Positions 27,047 through 36,759 of a stretch of 64,000 nt of DNA are shown one piece after another. The notes below the pieces were generated by a model. That model was not told where the DNA came from. It did not search any database and was given only the letters and a program-made list of their open reading frames with translations. The number at the start of each line of letters is the position of its first letter. The first letter of the stretch is position 1. Origin of the DNA: Tsuneonella flava (GTDB lineage: Bacteria; Pseudomonadota; Alphaproteobacteria; Sphingomonadales; Sphingomonadaceae); the NCBI RefSeq assembly GCF_002870965.1, contig NZ_PHSO01000005.1, positions 248,001 to 312,000 of the forward strand, in the 5' to 3' direction. A program made the position numbers and the translations under genes.

Positions 27047-27156
27047 TAGGGGAATATCGGATGGCAAGTCGCCGCTCTTGTTGGCGGCAATGAGCTGTCA
27101 CCATGCTCCGACCACGACCGCCAGATATCAGTTGCGATGTCTCGGATATCCAATTT

Positions 27157-28731
27157 TCACATTGTCCAGATACCATCGATCATTCTGATCGTGCCTTCCT
27201 GTCCAGCCCCGATCAACTGTGTGGGCAGCAGTTCGGAAGGGAAATCCTGATAGCAAATTGGTCGCAGGAAGCGATCGATGGCCAGCGTACCGACCGAAGT
27301 CGATTTCGGCTCCGAGGTTGCCGGATATGGCCCGCCATGAACCATCGCATGGGATACTTCGACCCCGGTCGGCCACCCGTTGGCGATGATGCGACCCGCC
27401 TTGCGTTCGAGCACGGACAAAATCTCGCCCGCCATGGCAAAGTCATCTTCCGCCATATGCAGTGTCGCGGTCAGCTGGCCTTCGATTTCTGCAAGCAGGC
27501 CAAGCAACTGATCGATGTCGTCGCATTCGATGATCACGGAAGAGGCGCCGAAGTTTTCCTCTCTCAACAGAGGGTTTTTGACAAATTCGGCGGCGCTGGT
27601 GCGGAATATGGCTGCGCGGGCCAGACGGTCATTGGTGGTGGGTGCCCCTTCGCCGATAAGCGCAACGCTGTCGCTGTCGGTCAGGTTGGTCTTACCCTTT
27701 CCAAACTGTTCGCGAATGCCTTGCGTAAGCATGACTTGCGGTGCGGCCTGCCTGATCGCCTCGGCAACTCCAGCGACAAAATTGTCGAGCGCTTCACCGC
27801 GTACAGCGAGAATCAGACCGGGATTGGTGCAGAATTGCCCCGCGCCCATCGTGACGCTTCCGGCATAATCTTGCGCGAGCGTATCACCGCGCGATGCGAG
27901 GGCAGCGGGCAGCAGGATTACGGGATTGATCGCGGACATCTCTGCATAAACCGGGATCGGCTGTTTCCGGGAAGCGGCCACTTTCATCAACGCCTCGCCA
28001 CCCATGCGCGATCCCGTGAAGCCGACTGCCTGAATTCGATGATTGCTCACCAGCGCCGTTCCCAGTTCGTGCGAGGTTCCGTTCAGAAGGCTGAACACGC
28101 CTTGCGGCAAGCGAGTCCGTTCCACCGCGCGCATGATCGCGCTGGCGACGAGTTCGGATGTGCCGGGGTGGGCAGGGTGCCCCTTTGCCACTACGGGGCA
28201 TCCTGCGGCCAATGCCGAAGCGGTGTCGCCACCTGCAATCGAGAAGGCGAGCGGAAAGTTGGAAGCGCCAAACACCGCGACCGGCCCCAACGGTATTTTG
28301 TGCAGGCGTAGATCGGGCTTTGGCGGAGTGCGCGCAGGATCGGCGCTATCGATGCGGATACCCTGCCATGCGCCATCGCGCACTACCTGTGCGAACAGGC
28401 GCAGCTGCCCCACGGTTCGGCCGCGCTCTCCGTTGAGGCGCGCTTCCGGCAAGCCGGTTTCGCTATGGGCCCGTTTCGTCAGCGCTTCGCCCAGCGCGTC
28501 GATTTCCTCGGCAACCGCTTCCAGAAACTGCGCTCGCATTTCGAGAGAAAGGCTGGAATAGACAGCGAATGCAGCTTCGGCTGCCGCGCATGCGTCATCG
28601 ATATCGCGCGGCCCAGCGATGGCAAAGGCGGGTTCGGGGATGGCCTCGTCTGTCGAAGGATCGAAGGCATGGAACCGGTTTTCGGAATCGCGCCGTTCCC
28701 CGGCGATGAAGAGTTTTCCGGTGAGTGTCAT
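27157..28731 (-). CDS. Alpha-ketoglutarate semialdehyde dehydrogenase
   Basis: A 524-residue aldehyde dehydrogenase that should oxidise 2,5-dioxopentanoate to alpha-ketoglutarate with NAD(P). Family marks are FGASNFPLAFSIAGGDTASAL, the KGSADH-type YAEMSAINPVILLP (catalytic Glu) and the catalytic Cys in GAGQFCTNPG. The ATG at 28731 gives MTLTGKLFIAGE, the usual N-terminus. It is the last gene of the minus-strand apiose operon, 29 bases after a XylX-like dehydratase, which would supply its substrate. This pair is the lower half of the Weimberg-type pentonate pathway. Confidence 0.9.
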   Translation of the reverse strand: MTLTGKLFIAGERRDSENRFHAFDPSTDEAIPEPAFAIAGPRDIDDACAAAEAAFAVYSSLSLEMRAQFLEAVAEEIDALGEALTKRAHSETGLPEARLNGERGRTVGQLRLFAQVVRDGAWQGIRIDSADPARTPPKPDLRLHKIPLGPVAVFGASNFPLAFSIAGGDTASALAAGCPVVAKGHPAHPGTSELVASAIMRAVERTRLPQGVFSLLNGTSHELGTALVSNHRIQAVGFTGSRMGGEALMKVAASRKQPIPVYAEMSAINPVILLPAALASRGDTLAQDYAGSVTMGAGQFCTNPGLILAVRGEALDNFVAGVAEAIRQAAPQVMLTQGIREQFGKGKTNLTDSDSVALIGEGAPTTNDRLARAAIFRTSAAEFVKNPLLREENFGASSVIIECDDIDQLLGLLAEIEGQLTATLHMAEDDFAMAGEILSVLERKAGRIIANGWPTGVEVSHAMVHGGPYPATSEPKSTSVGTLAIDRFLRPICYQDFPSELLPTQLIGAGQEGTIRMIDGIWTM

Positions 28732-28760
28732 AATGATCTGTCCGTTCGAATGGATGATGG

Positions 28761-29900
28761 TCAGGCAGCGGCGACTGCGTGCCGCTGGCGGATTGACCGG
28801 TAAAATTCGCGAATGCCGAATTCCCATGCGGGCGCATCGCACGAATGGACGACCTCGTTGGTTAGTGTGCCTAACCTCGCGCTATGGATATGCACTGTGT
28901 CGCCGACATTGTGAGTGAATCCTCGGCCCGGTTCGTTGCGATCCTGAACCGGAGCGAACAGAGTGCCCAGCATCAGAACGAAACCGTCGGGGTAATGGTG
29001 TTCGGACAGGGTCTGGCGAACCAGTTCCAGCGGGTCGCGGCTGATTTCCTTCATCGAGCTGTGGCCTTCGAGCCGGTAGCCGTCCAGCCCTTCGACCTGA
29101 AGGTCGAGTTCTGCCGAACGAACGTCGTCCATGCTGAAATCACCGCCGAACAACCGGATGAACGGGCCAAGGGCACAGGCGGCGTTGTTGTCCTTCGCCT
29201 TGCCCAGCAACAGAGCGCTGCGTCCTTCGAAATCGCGCAGGTTTACGTCATTACCCAGCATCGCGCCCACAGGTTTGCCCGACGCGTTCACGGCCAGCAC
29301 TACTTCCGGTTCGGGATTGTTCCAGCTGGAATCGGAGCGGATCCCCACTGCCGCCCCCCATCCGACGGTGGATAGGACTGGCGCCTTAGTGAAGACCTCT
29401 GCATCGGGGCCAATCGCGACTTCAAGATATTGGGACCACATGTCGGCATCGATCAACGCAGCCTTCAGTTCAGCCGCGCTGTTGGTGCCCGGTGTGACGT
29501 TGCGGATCCCGCTGCCGACTCTGTCCTCCAGATTGGCGCGGATGTCTGCGGCGTGTTCCGCGTTGCCGCGAGCACGCTCTTCGATCACCCGCTCGATGGC
29601 GGACACCGCGAACGTCACGCCGCACGCTTTCACACATTGCAGGTCGATTGGGGAGAGCAGCGCATAGTCGCCCCCTCCGACGGTCAATTCGCCTACCCCA
29701 CAGATATCGCGACCAGAAACACCGGCCGGATCGCCCAGGTCCAGCAGGTCGGAGATCGTGTCCACTTGTCCGGAGACGTCGAACACCTGACCTGCGCGAA
29801 CGATAACAGGACGCGGATCGCCTTTTATCGAAACGCGACCTGCCAGAACGGCACTTTCGTGATCGACAGGCAGAGCCGATACGTCGAAACGCTTTACCAT
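28761..29900 (-). CDS. FAH-family 2-keto-3-deoxy-pentonate dehydratase (XylX-like)
   Basis: A 379-residue fumarylacetoacetate-hydrolase-superfamily enzyme. It is of the long type that dehydrates 2-keto-3-deoxy-D-xylonate/L-arabinonate to 2,5-dioxopentanoate, rather than a C-C hydrolase. Telling segments are SAIERVIEERARGN, SDSSWNNPEPEVVLAV (metal-binding Glu pair), GNDVNLRDFEGRSALLLGKA and FTHNVGDTVHI. The ATG at 29900 follows a clear ribosome site (AAGGAAGAG). It sits between the sugar transporter and the KGSADH gene. No pentonate dehydratase that would feed it is recognised nearby. Confidence 0.85.
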   Translation of the reverse strand: MVKRFDVSALPVDHESAVLAGRVSIKGDPRPVIVRAGQVFDVSGQVDTISDLLDLGDPAGVSGRDICGVGELTVGGGDYALLSPIDLQCVKACGVTFAVSAIERVIEERARGNAEHAADIRANLEDRVGSGIRNVTPGTNSAAELKAALIDADMWSQYLEVAIGPDAEVFTKAPVLSTVGWGAAVGIRSDSSWNNPEPEVVLAVNASGKPVGAMLGNDVNLRDFEGRSALLLGKAKDNNAACALGPFIRLFGGDFSMDDVRSAELDLQVEGLDGYRLEGHSSMKEISRDPLELVRQTLSEHHYPDGFVLMLGTLFAPVQDRNEPGRGFTHNVGDTVHIHSARLGTLTNEVVHSCDAPAWEFGIREFYRSIRQRHAVAAA

Positions 29901-29935
29901 TGCATTCTCTTCCTTTGGTCGGCGCGCGCGGCGCA

Positions 29936-31231
29936 TCATGCGGTGAGCCGCTCGTCATCAAGTTGTTCGAGCGACTTGCCTTCGTTTCGCGGTGCCCAGA
30001 CGAACCCGATCACACCGCTGATCGTCAAAAATCCAACGAGTATCCATGCCAGCGTGGTGAACCCGGTCGCTGTCAGGAACGGTACGAAGAAAGTGAAGAC
30101 GCCCAGCACAATCCGAACCACCGCGAACATCACGCCCTGAGCGGTGCTCCGCAGCAAAGTGGGAAACATCTCCGAGCTCCAGAGCTGGAAGAAGCATTGC
30201 GCTCCGAAACCCTGGCCGAATGCCATCAGGAACACATGCGCCAGCGCGACGGGCAACGTCAGCGGGAAGATAGCAAGCAGCGACATTCCGATCACTTGTA
30301 TCACCGCGGAAAGGCCGAAAAGCATTCGCTGATTCAGCTTGTCCGCGTATTTCATGAACACGAAATAGATCGACGCCATCCCGATCAGGAAGCTCAGCGC
30401 CTGAATTGCGACCGACATCGCCTGCGACTGGTTGCCGACTGTACGCAGGATGTAGGGGAAGAAGAAACCATTCGTCCCCGCCCACAGATTCCAGAATAGG
30501 TACATACCGGCCAGAAACGCCATCGAGCGGATATGGCGGCGGGTGAACAGATCGCGCCAGCGCCCCCGTTCGAACGGAGCGCCATCGTCCGGTTTTGTCG
30601 ACTGAGCATCAAGCCAGCGCTGCGATTCCTTCATGCGTGATCGCAGAAAGGTCAGAGCTACAGCCAATATCGCAAGATGGGCAAAAACCAGTCGGGCCGC
30701 CATCAGGCCAAGCGGCTCGAGCACCAGAAACATCAGCAGGACGACGACCGGGCCCAGATACCATAACACCTGCGCGACTCCGCTGTGTTTTCCGCGCTTT
30801 TTATCAGGGGCCATTTCCGCGATCAGCGACCACGATGCGGGGATATCCGCTCCAACCGCCAGACCGACCAGGAAAAACCCCAGTACGATCATCCACGCGT
30901 TCATCGCGAACACCAGCCACATCATGCCGAAGGCGTAGAACAGCATATCATACTGGTAGATCTTCTTACGACCCAGCTTGTCGCATAGCCGCCCGCCGAT
31001 CAGCGCGCCGATACCGGCGGCGATGGCGTTGGGCCCGAATGCGCCGATCAACCCGACAAGGTCGGTGGACAGGCCATACGCCTCTACCCACAGCGCCAGC
31101 GCCGCCGATCCGGCTACGATCGATCCAGCATCGATATAGTTGGCCAGTCCGGCGAGGATGGTGTTTTTCCAGTCCTCCTTGCCGGAAGGGTCGGGTTGTT
31201 GGCCCTGAGCCAATTTGCCTTCGGCTGTCAT
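29936..31231 (-). CDS. MFS sugar transporter
   Basis: A 431-residue major facilitator with about 12 hydrophobic segments and sugar-porter-like motifs: GGRLCDKLGRKKIYQYD (motif A after helix 2), GLAVGADIPASWSLIAEMAP (the E in helix 4-5) and the acidic/arg loop EMFPTLLRSTAQGVMFAVVR. The ATG at 31231 gives MTAEGKLAQGQQ; upstream codons overlap the kinase gene and look non-coding. Placed between apulose kinase and a keto-deoxy-sugar-acid dehydratase, it most likely imports D-apiose or a related pentose across the inner membrane. Confidence 0.86.
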   Translation of the reverse strand: MTAEGKLAQGQQPDPSGKEDWKNTILAGLANYIDAGSIVAGSAALALWVEAYGLSTDLVGLIGAFGPNAIAAGIGALIGGRLCDKLGRKKIYQYDMLFYAFGMMWLVFAMNAWMIVLGFFLVGLAVGADIPASWSLIAEMAPDKKRGKHSGVAQVLWYLGPVVVLLMFLVLEPLGLMAARLVFAHLAILAVALTFLRSRMKESQRWLDAQSTKPDDGAPFERGRWRDLFTRRHIRSMAFLAGMYLFWNLWAGTNGFFFPYILRTVGNQSQAMSVAIQALSFLIGMASIYFVFMKYADKLNQRMLFGLSAVIQVIGMSLLAIFPLTLPVALAHVFLMAFGQGFGAQCFFQLWSSEMFPTLLRSTAQGVMFAVVRIVLGVFTFFVPFLTATGFTTLAWILVGFLTISGVIGFVWAPRNEGKSLEQLDDERLTA

Positions 31232-31298
31232 TGTTTGTTTCCAATCCCTTGCGGCGTGCCGGATATTTTCTGTTCGGCGTTCAGTTCCTCGGTGGTGT

Positions 31299-32834
31299 TC
31301 ATGCGGCGACCGATGCCGGCGCAGCATTTGGAGATGCGGCTGCGGTTACCTGTGCGATCGCGCGTTCCCATTGTTGGCGCGCGTTCGTGCGGTCGCCTTC
31401 GCTGATTTGCGGCATGAATTGCTGTGCGGGCGCTCGGTCGGCGGAGCCCGCGATACCGATTGCGGCAGCTGCCATCAGTGCCGCGCCGACTGCACTGCTT
31501 TCCTCTTGCGGCGCCTGCACGATTTCCTTGCCGCTCAAATCTGCGAGTATTTGTGCGAGAAGCGAATTCCTGCCCGCGCCACCGTCAATTGTCACCGAGG
31601 GGAAGGGGCGGTGCAGATCGCCTTCCATCGCTTCGATCACGTCGCAGATCTGATGCGCGATCGCCTCCAGCGTAGCGCGCGCCAAATGGGCGGGGCGCGT
31701 TGCCAAAGTCATGCCCATGATCGTGCCGCGGGCACCTGTCCGCCAATGCGGTGCGCCCAGCCCGGCCAGAGCTGGCACGAAGATGACGCCATTGCTGTCC
31801 GAAACTTGCTCGGCAACGGTGCTTAGCGCTTGCGCGTCGGGCAAACCCATCAATTCGGCGGCGAAGGCCGCGGCATGTCCTGAAACGCTGATATTGCCTT
31901 CGAGTGCATACCGCACACCGCCATCCTCGCGGCTCCACGCGATAGTGGCGGAGAGGGCGTGGCGCGATTCCGGACGTTCTGGCACTGACACCATGAGCGA
32001 GCTGCCTGTGCCGATGGTCACTTTGACGATGCCACTTGCTGTCGGATCGTGAGCAAACAAGGCCGCGTGGCTATCGCCGAGGACGGCGTGGACAGGCGTA
32101 CCTGGCGGCAGAGCGCCGAAGCCGTCGCAGATCGCTCCGAAGCTGGCATCCGATGGCCGGACCTCAGGTAGAATAGCAAGTGGGACGTCGAACACGGCAG
32201 CGAGTTCGTTGTCCCACTGAACGGTATCGATGTTGAGGAGTTGCGTGCGCGATGCATTGCTGTGGTCGGTTGCGTGAACCACCCGGCCGGTGAGGTTCCA
32301 GATCAGCCAGCTATCGACTGTGCCACATAGGATATCTCCCGCTTCGGCCAGCGCGCGGGTATCGGGCGCGTCATCCAGCATTCCAGCGATCTTAGCGGCA
32401 GGGAACAACGGATCGATGCCAAGCCCGCTCCTCTGCGTGATCAGAGGCCCATGTCCTGCTTTGCGTAGCTGTTCACAGTGTTCGGCCGATCGGGCGCACT
32501 GCCATGTCACGGCAGGCGCGATCGGGGCTCCGGTGTGGCGGTCCCACAGAACCACAGTTTCGCGCTGGTTCGATATTGCGACCGCAGCGACGGAGGCGTG
32601 TGGCGCTGCGTTTAGAACGTCGGCAATCAGATCTCTGACAATTTGCCAGATATCCACTGCGGATTGCTCCACCCATCCGGGACGCGGATAGGACAGCGGA
32701 ACGCTGCGCGACCGGCTCAGGCATATCTCCCCGTGACCATTGACCAGCAGGACTTTTGTGTTGGTTGTCCCCTGGTCGATGGCCAGTATAACCGGCGCGG
32801 AGTTGGCCGACGGAGAGTGGACAGGCGCCGACAT
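31299..32834 (-). CDS. aplK: FGGY-family carbohydrate kinase, likely apulose kinase
   Basis: A 511-residue FGGY kinase. The N-terminal phosphate loop ILAIDQGTTNTKVLL, SNQRETVVLWD, the central GDSHAALFAHD and IGTGSSLMV, and the C-terminal TIDGGAGRNSLLAQILADLSG are all present. Sequence alone fits glycerol/xylulose-type kinases. The assignment as D-apulose kinase (product D-apulose 4-phosphate) comes from its position: its ATG abuts the stop of a split transketolase, and a D-apiose isomerase lies in the divergent operon, as in the apiose transketolase pathway described by Carter and colleagues (2018). The extra C-terminal alanine-rich tail is unusual. Confidence 0.82.
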   Translation of the reverse strand: MSAPVHSPSANSAPVILAIDQGTTNTKVLLVNGHGEICLSRSRSVPLSYPRPGWVEQSAVDIWQIVRDLIADVLNAAPHASVAAVAISNQRETVVLWDRHTGAPIAPAVTWQCARSAEHCEQLRKAGHGPLITQRSGLGIDPLFPAAKIAGMLDDAPDTRALAEAGDILCGTVDSWLIWNLTGRVVHATDHSNASRTQLLNIDTVQWDNELAAVFDVPLAILPEVRPSDASFGAICDGFGALPPGTPVHAVLGDSHAALFAHDPTASGIVKVTIGTGSSLMVSVPERPESRHALSATIAWSREDGGVRYALEGNISVSGHAAAFAAELMGLPDAQALSTVAEQVSDSNGVIFVPALAGLGAPHWRTGARGTIMGMTLATRPAHLARATLEAIAHQICDVIEAMEGDLHRPFPSVTIDGGAGRNSLLAQILADLSGKEIVQAPQEESSAVGAALMAAAAIGIAGSADRAPAQQFMPQISEGDRTNARQQWERAIAQVTAAASPNAAPASVAA

Positions 32835-33791
32835 TCAGGCCCTTTTGTCCAGCACTTCGCGCGCCGCAGAGGCGATGCCCGCTGCGTTCAGGCCGAATTC
32901 GTCCAGCAACCAGGATGCAGAGCCGGTAGGAAGAAACCCCGGAAAGCCGAGAATACGCATCGGGACCGGCGCGGACTCCGCGCAGAATTCCGCAACCGCA
33001 CCGCCCAGACCACCTTGCTTCAGGCCTTCTTCCACTGTCACGATGGCGCCTGTCGCGGCGGCATCGGCCAGCAGATCTTTGTCGATTGGCGACACTGTTG
33101 CCATGTTGATGACGCGCGCGCCAACGCCTTCGTCCTTGAGGGCAGCCGCCGCTTTGAGCGCCCGATGGACCATCGTACCATTGGCGATGATAGCGACATC
33201 AGCGCCTTCATGAAGTACTTCACCTTTGCCGATTTCGAACCGGGTACTGGTCCGTTCGAGTGCAGGAACCGGCATACGGCTCAGGCGGATATATACCGGC
33301 CCGTCATGGCTGGCTGCGGCGCGGATAGCCTGTTCGGTTTCCCAAGGGTCTGAAGGAACGAGCACCGTCATACCGTCGATGGCGCGCAGCCATGCGATAT
33401 CTTCGATGCTGTGATGGGTTGCGCCCAGTTCACCATAGGCGACGCCAGAGGAGATGCCGCAAAGCTTCACATTCGCGTGGCTATAGGCGCAGTCCGCCTT
33501 GATCTGTTCCATGGCACGGGCCGTGAGGAAGCAGGATGCTCCGCTGACGAAAGGAATCTTGCCGCCATTGGCAAGTCCCGCGCCGACACCAACCATGTTC
33601 TGTTCGGCAATGCCCACGTTAATCAGGCGGTTGGGGAAGCGCTCGCGGAACTTACCCAGTTTCGAAGAGCCAACCGAGTCGTTGACGACCGCAACGATCC
33701 GATCGTCTGTCACGGCGAGTTCCTCGACCGTGCGAACATAGGCATCGCGGCAATCGAACAATGCCGCGTCTGATTTGGTGTCGGCTCCCAT
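32835..33791 (-). CDS. aptB: Transketolase C-terminal subunit, likely apulose-4-phosphate transketolase
   Basis: A 318-residue protein with the pyrimidine-binding and C-terminal transketolase domains: FRERFPNRLINVGIAEQNMVGVGAGLA (the catalytic Glu in GIAEQ), GELGATHHSIEDIAWLRA and VEEGLKQGGLGGAVAEF. It starts with ATG overlapping the stop of the N-terminal subunit gene. Split transketolases occur in several sugar loci. Here the FGGY kinase and the apiose isomerase point to conversion of apulose 4-phosphate plus glyceraldehyde 3-phosphate to xylulose 5-phosphate plus dihydroxyacetone phosphate. The symbol follows that inference. Confidence 0.83.
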   Translation of the reverse strand: MGADTKSDAALFDCRDAYVRTVEELAVTDDRIVAVVNDSVGSSKLGKFRERFPNRLINVGIAEQNMVGVGAGLANGGKIPFVSGASCFLTARAMEQIKADCAYSHANVKLCGISSGVAYGELGATHHSIEDIAWLRAIDGMTVLVPSDPWETEQAIRAAASHDGPVYIRLSRMPVPALERTSTRFEIGKGEVLHEGADVAIIANGTMVHRALKAAAALKDEGVGARVINMATVSPIDKDLLADAAATGAIVTVEEGLKQGGLGGAVAEFCAESAPVPMRILGFPGFLPTGSASWLLDEFGLNAAGIASAAREVLDKRA

Positions 33792-34663
33792 TACGCGATC
33801 TCCGCTTCGAGTTCGGCAAGCGCCTGTGCGTATTGTTCCGGGTTGGGAACGCCGTGGTGCCAGCCGGCCTGATTTTCCATGAAGCTGACTCCCTTGCCTT
33901 TGCATGTGTCAGCGATGATCACCCGCGGTTTATCGCGCGGTTGTGCAGCAGCGTCGAAGGCGCTGAGCAGTTCGGCATGATCATGCCCGTTCACGCCAAC
34001 GACTTCCCAGCCGAACGCGCGCCACTTGTCGCCGAGCGGCTCGAGCCCGTTGGTGTCTTCGGTATTGGCGCCTTGCTGCAATCTGTTGCGATCGACGATG
34101 ACAGTCAGCTTGCCCAGCCCGCGATGGCCCGCGAACATGGCGGCTTCCCACATGCTGCCTTCTTGCAACTCGCCGTCGCCGGTCAGCACGAATGTGCGGA
34201 AGTCGGCGTCGTCGATCTGACCGGATACCGCGATGCCCACGCCAACCGGAAAGCCATGGCCGAGCGGGCCGGTGTTGGTTTCAACCCCTGGCAGATAAGT
34301 GCGGTTGGGGTGGCCGTTGAGCCGCGATTTCGGCTTGAGGTAGCTTGCCAGTTCCGCTTCCGGGAACAGACCTCGTCCTGCCATGGCGGTATAGAGCGCG
34401 CCGGTGCAGTGCCCCTTGGACATGACAAATCTGTCGCGGTCCGGGGCAAGCGGATTGGCGGGATCGAGGCGCAGCACATCGAAATAGAGCGTTGCGAGGA
34501 TATCGGTGGCTGAAAGATCGCCCCCCGGATGCCCCTGACCTGCATCGACAATCATCTTGAGAAGCCGTCGGCGCATCCAGTTTGCACGCTCGCGCACATG
34601 TTTTGCGCGATCTTCGATCGTGCCGGTTGACGTGCCGTTCGAGTCAGGCATAATACATATCAT
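33791..34663 (-). CDS. aptA: Transketolase N-terminal subunit, likely apulose-4-phosphate transketolase
   Basis: A 290-residue TPP-binding transketolase half. It contains GQGHPGGDLSATDILATLYF, VMSKGHCTGALYTAMA, the TPP motif GDGELQEGSMWEAAMFAGH ending VIVDRNRLQQ, and CKGKGVSFMEN. The ATG at 34663 follows GGAGAG; a second ATG at 34651 is also possible. It is the first gene of the minus-strand operon. A palindromic site shared with GntR-regulated promoters (34650-34667) overlaps both start codons, which is odd and may mean strong repression at this point. Confidence 0.83.
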   Translation of the reverse strand: MICIMPDSNGTSTGTIEDRAKHVRERANWMRRRLLKMIVDAGQGHPGGDLSATDILATLYFDVLRLDPANPLAPDRDRFVMSKGHCTGALYTAMAGRGLFPEAELASYLKPKSRLNGHPNRTYLPGVETNTGPLGHGFPVGVGIAVSGQIDDADFRTFVLTGDGELQEGSMWEAAMFAGHRGLGKLTVIVDRNRLQQGANTEDTNGLEPLGDKWRAFGWEVVGVNGHDHAELLSAFDAAAQPRDKPRVIIADTCKGKGVSFMENQAGWHHGVPNPEQYAQALAELEAEIA

Positions 34664-34667
34664 GAAT
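34650..34667. promoter_or_regulatory. Candidate GntR-type operator at the aptA start
   Basis: ATAATACATATCATGAAT matches 15 of 18 positions of the palindrome before the DUF4432 operon (53787-53804). It covers the aptA initiation codons. It is less symmetric than the other sites, so partly chance similarity is possible. Confidence 0.45.
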
Positions 34668-34723
34668 TGCTCTCCTCGCCGCTGGATAGCGAGATAGGAA
34701 AGCAGTCGCAAGACATTTACTTT

Positions 34724-34735
34724 CGAAAATTTTCG
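34724..34735. promoter_or_regulatory. Palindrome in the aptA/deoR divergent region
   Basis: CGAAAATTTTCG is a perfect 12-base palindrome between the divergent aptA operon and the DeoR gene, 61 bases before aptA and 174 before the DeoR start. AT-rich palindromes of this sort are usual operators for DeoR regulators of sugar loci. Confidence 0.5.
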
Positions 34736-34908
34736 TTAATTCCAAAAGGCGTAAAAAATTGACATTAAACGCCAGTCATCATACGAATTTTGCGAGTCCC
34801 GCCCGATCTGGGTGGATGGCTTCGTTTTCCGTTGATGAAGGCAGTGCCCAAAGTGTCAAAAATGAGTTTTCGCCCGCTTGCTCAGTCCATTTCGGGGGCT
34901 ATCGCGCG

Positions 34909-35697
34909 ATGAGCGGGATGGGGTCTCGTTCGAAAATGCTGGGGGAAGCCCGCCGTGCGAGAATGCTCGCCTGGCTGCAGGAAGAAGGCAGCGCGCGGGT
35001 CCGTAAGCTGGCTGACGTGTTCGAAGTGTCCGAAGTGACTATCCGGCAGGATCTGGAGACTCTGGAGGCGCAGGGCCATATCGTGCGAGAGCATGGCGGT
35101 GCCTTCCTCAAGTCCGTACCGCAACAGGTTCGGTCGATGGCGCTGCAGAATACCGGGCAAATGGAGGCCAAGCGTCAGATCGGCGTTGCAGCAGCGGCGT
35201 TGGTCACCGATGGTTCTTCGATCATTCTCGATGCCGGTTCCACTACGACCGAAGTGGCCGCCAGCCTGGCTGGTCGTCGTGACATCACGCTTATTACCAA
35301 CGCTTTGAATATCGCGCTCATGCTTGGCGGCGAGCCGGGTTTCGATGTTCATATGACCGGTGGCCACTTCAAAGCGCCGACCCTTTCGCTGTCTGGCGAG
35401 CGCTCGGCGGAATATCTGCAAGGGCTGTATGTCGATCGTCTGTTTCTGGCCGTCGCTGCAATCGATGTCGCGGCGGGGCTGACGTATCCGGCATTGTCCG
35501 ACCTGCCAGTGAAGCGGGCCATGATCGAAGCTGCAAGCGAAGTCGTCCTCGTGGCTGATTCGAGCAAGATCGGCGGGCGATCCTTCACTGCGCTGGGCGG
35601 GCTCGACCTGATCGATGTGCTGGTGACGGACAAGGGCATTTCCGATGCGGATCGGGCGGTAATCGAGGCTGTCGGCGTGAAGACCATCGTGGCCTGA
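34909..35697 (+). CDS. DeoR-family transcriptional regulator
   Basis: A 262-residue sugar-locus repressor. The N-terminal DeoR helix-turn-helix is clear ([39 protein letters not shown], then REHGGA). The C-terminal DeoRC effector domain has [29 protein letters not shown] and [12 protein letters not shown]-like segments ending in ITDKG-type VTDKGIS. ATG 34909 is chosen as the first start close to the domain; a frame from 34759 is open but has no family sequence. It precedes apsI by 68 bases and probably responds to a phosphorylated apiose intermediate such as apulose 4-phosphate (inference). Confidence 0.9.
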   Translation: MSGMGSRSKMLGEARRARMLAWLQEEGSARVRKLADVFEVSEVTIRQDLETLEAQGHIVREHGGAFLKSVPQQVRSMALQNTGQMEAKRQIGVAAAALVTDGSSIILDAGSTTTEVAASLAGRRDITLITNALNIALMLGGEPGFDVHMTGGHFKAPTLSLSGERSAEYLQGLYVDRLFLAVAAIDVAAGLTYPALSDLPVKRAMIEAASEVVLVADSSKIGGRSFTALGGLDLIDVLVTDKGISDADRAVIEAVGVKTIVA

Positions 35698-35765
35698 CCG
35701 GCGCGGGATCGCGCAATACCGGGGCCATTTGGTCGACAACAATAATTTGGGACGAGGACAGAAGA

Positions 35766-36746
35766 GTGGGAAATCAGAAATTCGGTGCAGGTATCTGGCA
35801 CTTCGCCACTTATGTGGATCGCTATGCGACCGACGGATATGGTCCGCCACGCACCTTAATCGAAATGATCGATCTGGCGGGGCAGGTCGATGACCTTTCG
35901 GTTGTCGACATTAATTTCCCATTTGCCGATCCTGCGCTGTCGCTGGATGCGATCGATAAGGCGCTCGATCGCAACGAGTTATCGGTAATCGGCATCACGC
36001 CAGAGATTTATACGCGCCGGTTCGCGAAAGGTGCCTTCACTAACCCCGATGTGGGAATTCGGCGCCTTGCGAACGAGATGTGCAACGAAGCGGCCGATGT
36101 CGTCCGTCACTTCGGCGCCAAATATGTGAAACTGTGGCCGGGGCAGGATGGATGGGATTATCCCTTTCAGGTCGATCACGGTTCGTTGTGGAAAGCGAGC
36201 ATGGACGGCATCGGCGAGCTTGCCGAACAAAATCCCGACCTGCAGTTCGTGATTGAATACAAGCCACGCGAACCGCGCGTGCACATGAGCTTCGACAGCG
36301 TATCCCGCACTCTGTTGGGGATCGAGAAGATTGGCCTGCCCAATGTCGGCATATTGCTCGACTTCGGGCACTCGCTTTACGGCGGGGAAAGCCCTGCGGA
36401 CGCCGCGCAGCTCGCGATCGATCACGGCCGCCTGTTCGGCATGGACGTAAACGACAATTTCCGCAGCTGGGACGACGATCTGATCGCCGGTTCTGTCCAC
36501 CCGATCGAGCTGTTCGAATTTTTCTACACCCTGCGTAAGAACAACTGGGAAGGCGTCTGGCAGCTCGATCAGTTCCCCTTCCGCGAAGATAGCGTTGCGG
36601 CGGCCAATTCCGCCATCGATTTCCTGAAAGGAGTCGAGCGCGCGCTCGACAAGCTGGATTTCGAAGCGATGCGAGAGGCGCAGTTGCGCCATGACGCGGT
36701 GACGGCGCTGGGTCTGGCCCGGCAGGCTTTGTTCTCCAGCTTCTGA
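35766..36746 (+). CDS. apsI: D-apiose isomerase, TIM-barrel sugar isomerase
   Basis: A 326-residue xylose-isomerase-like TIM barrel. The sequence closely follows my memory of characterised D-apiose isomerase: [111 protein letters not shown] and [19 protein letters not shown]. Conserved Glu, Asp and His residues would bind the catalytic metal. It converts D-apiose to D-apulose in the cytoplasm. It starts with GTG after GAGGACAGAAGA. The divergent operon holds the kinase and transketolase that would take apulose onward. Confidence 0.9.
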   Translation: MGNQKFGAGIWHFATYVDRYATDGYGPPRTLIEMIDLAGQVDDLSVVDINFPFADPALSLDAIDKALDRNELSVIGITPEIYTRRFAKGAFTNPDVGIRRLANEMCNEAADVVRHFGAKYVKLWPGQDGWDYPFQVDHGSLWKASMDGIGELAEQNPDLQFVIEYKPREPRVHMSFDSVSRTLLGIEKIGLPNVGILLDFGHSLYGGESPADAAQLAIDHGRLFGMDVNDNFRSWDDDLIAGSVHPIELFEFFYTLRKNNWEGVWQLDQFPFREDSVAAANSAIDFLKGVERALDKLDFEAMREAQLRHDAVTALGLARQALFSSF

Positions 36747-36759
36747 TGGTGTGTGCGGC

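Noticed and set aside
27061-27095. Short GC hairpin after the KGSADH gene
   Set aside because: About five pairs with no T-run; the terminator of the apiose operon is not identified with confidence.
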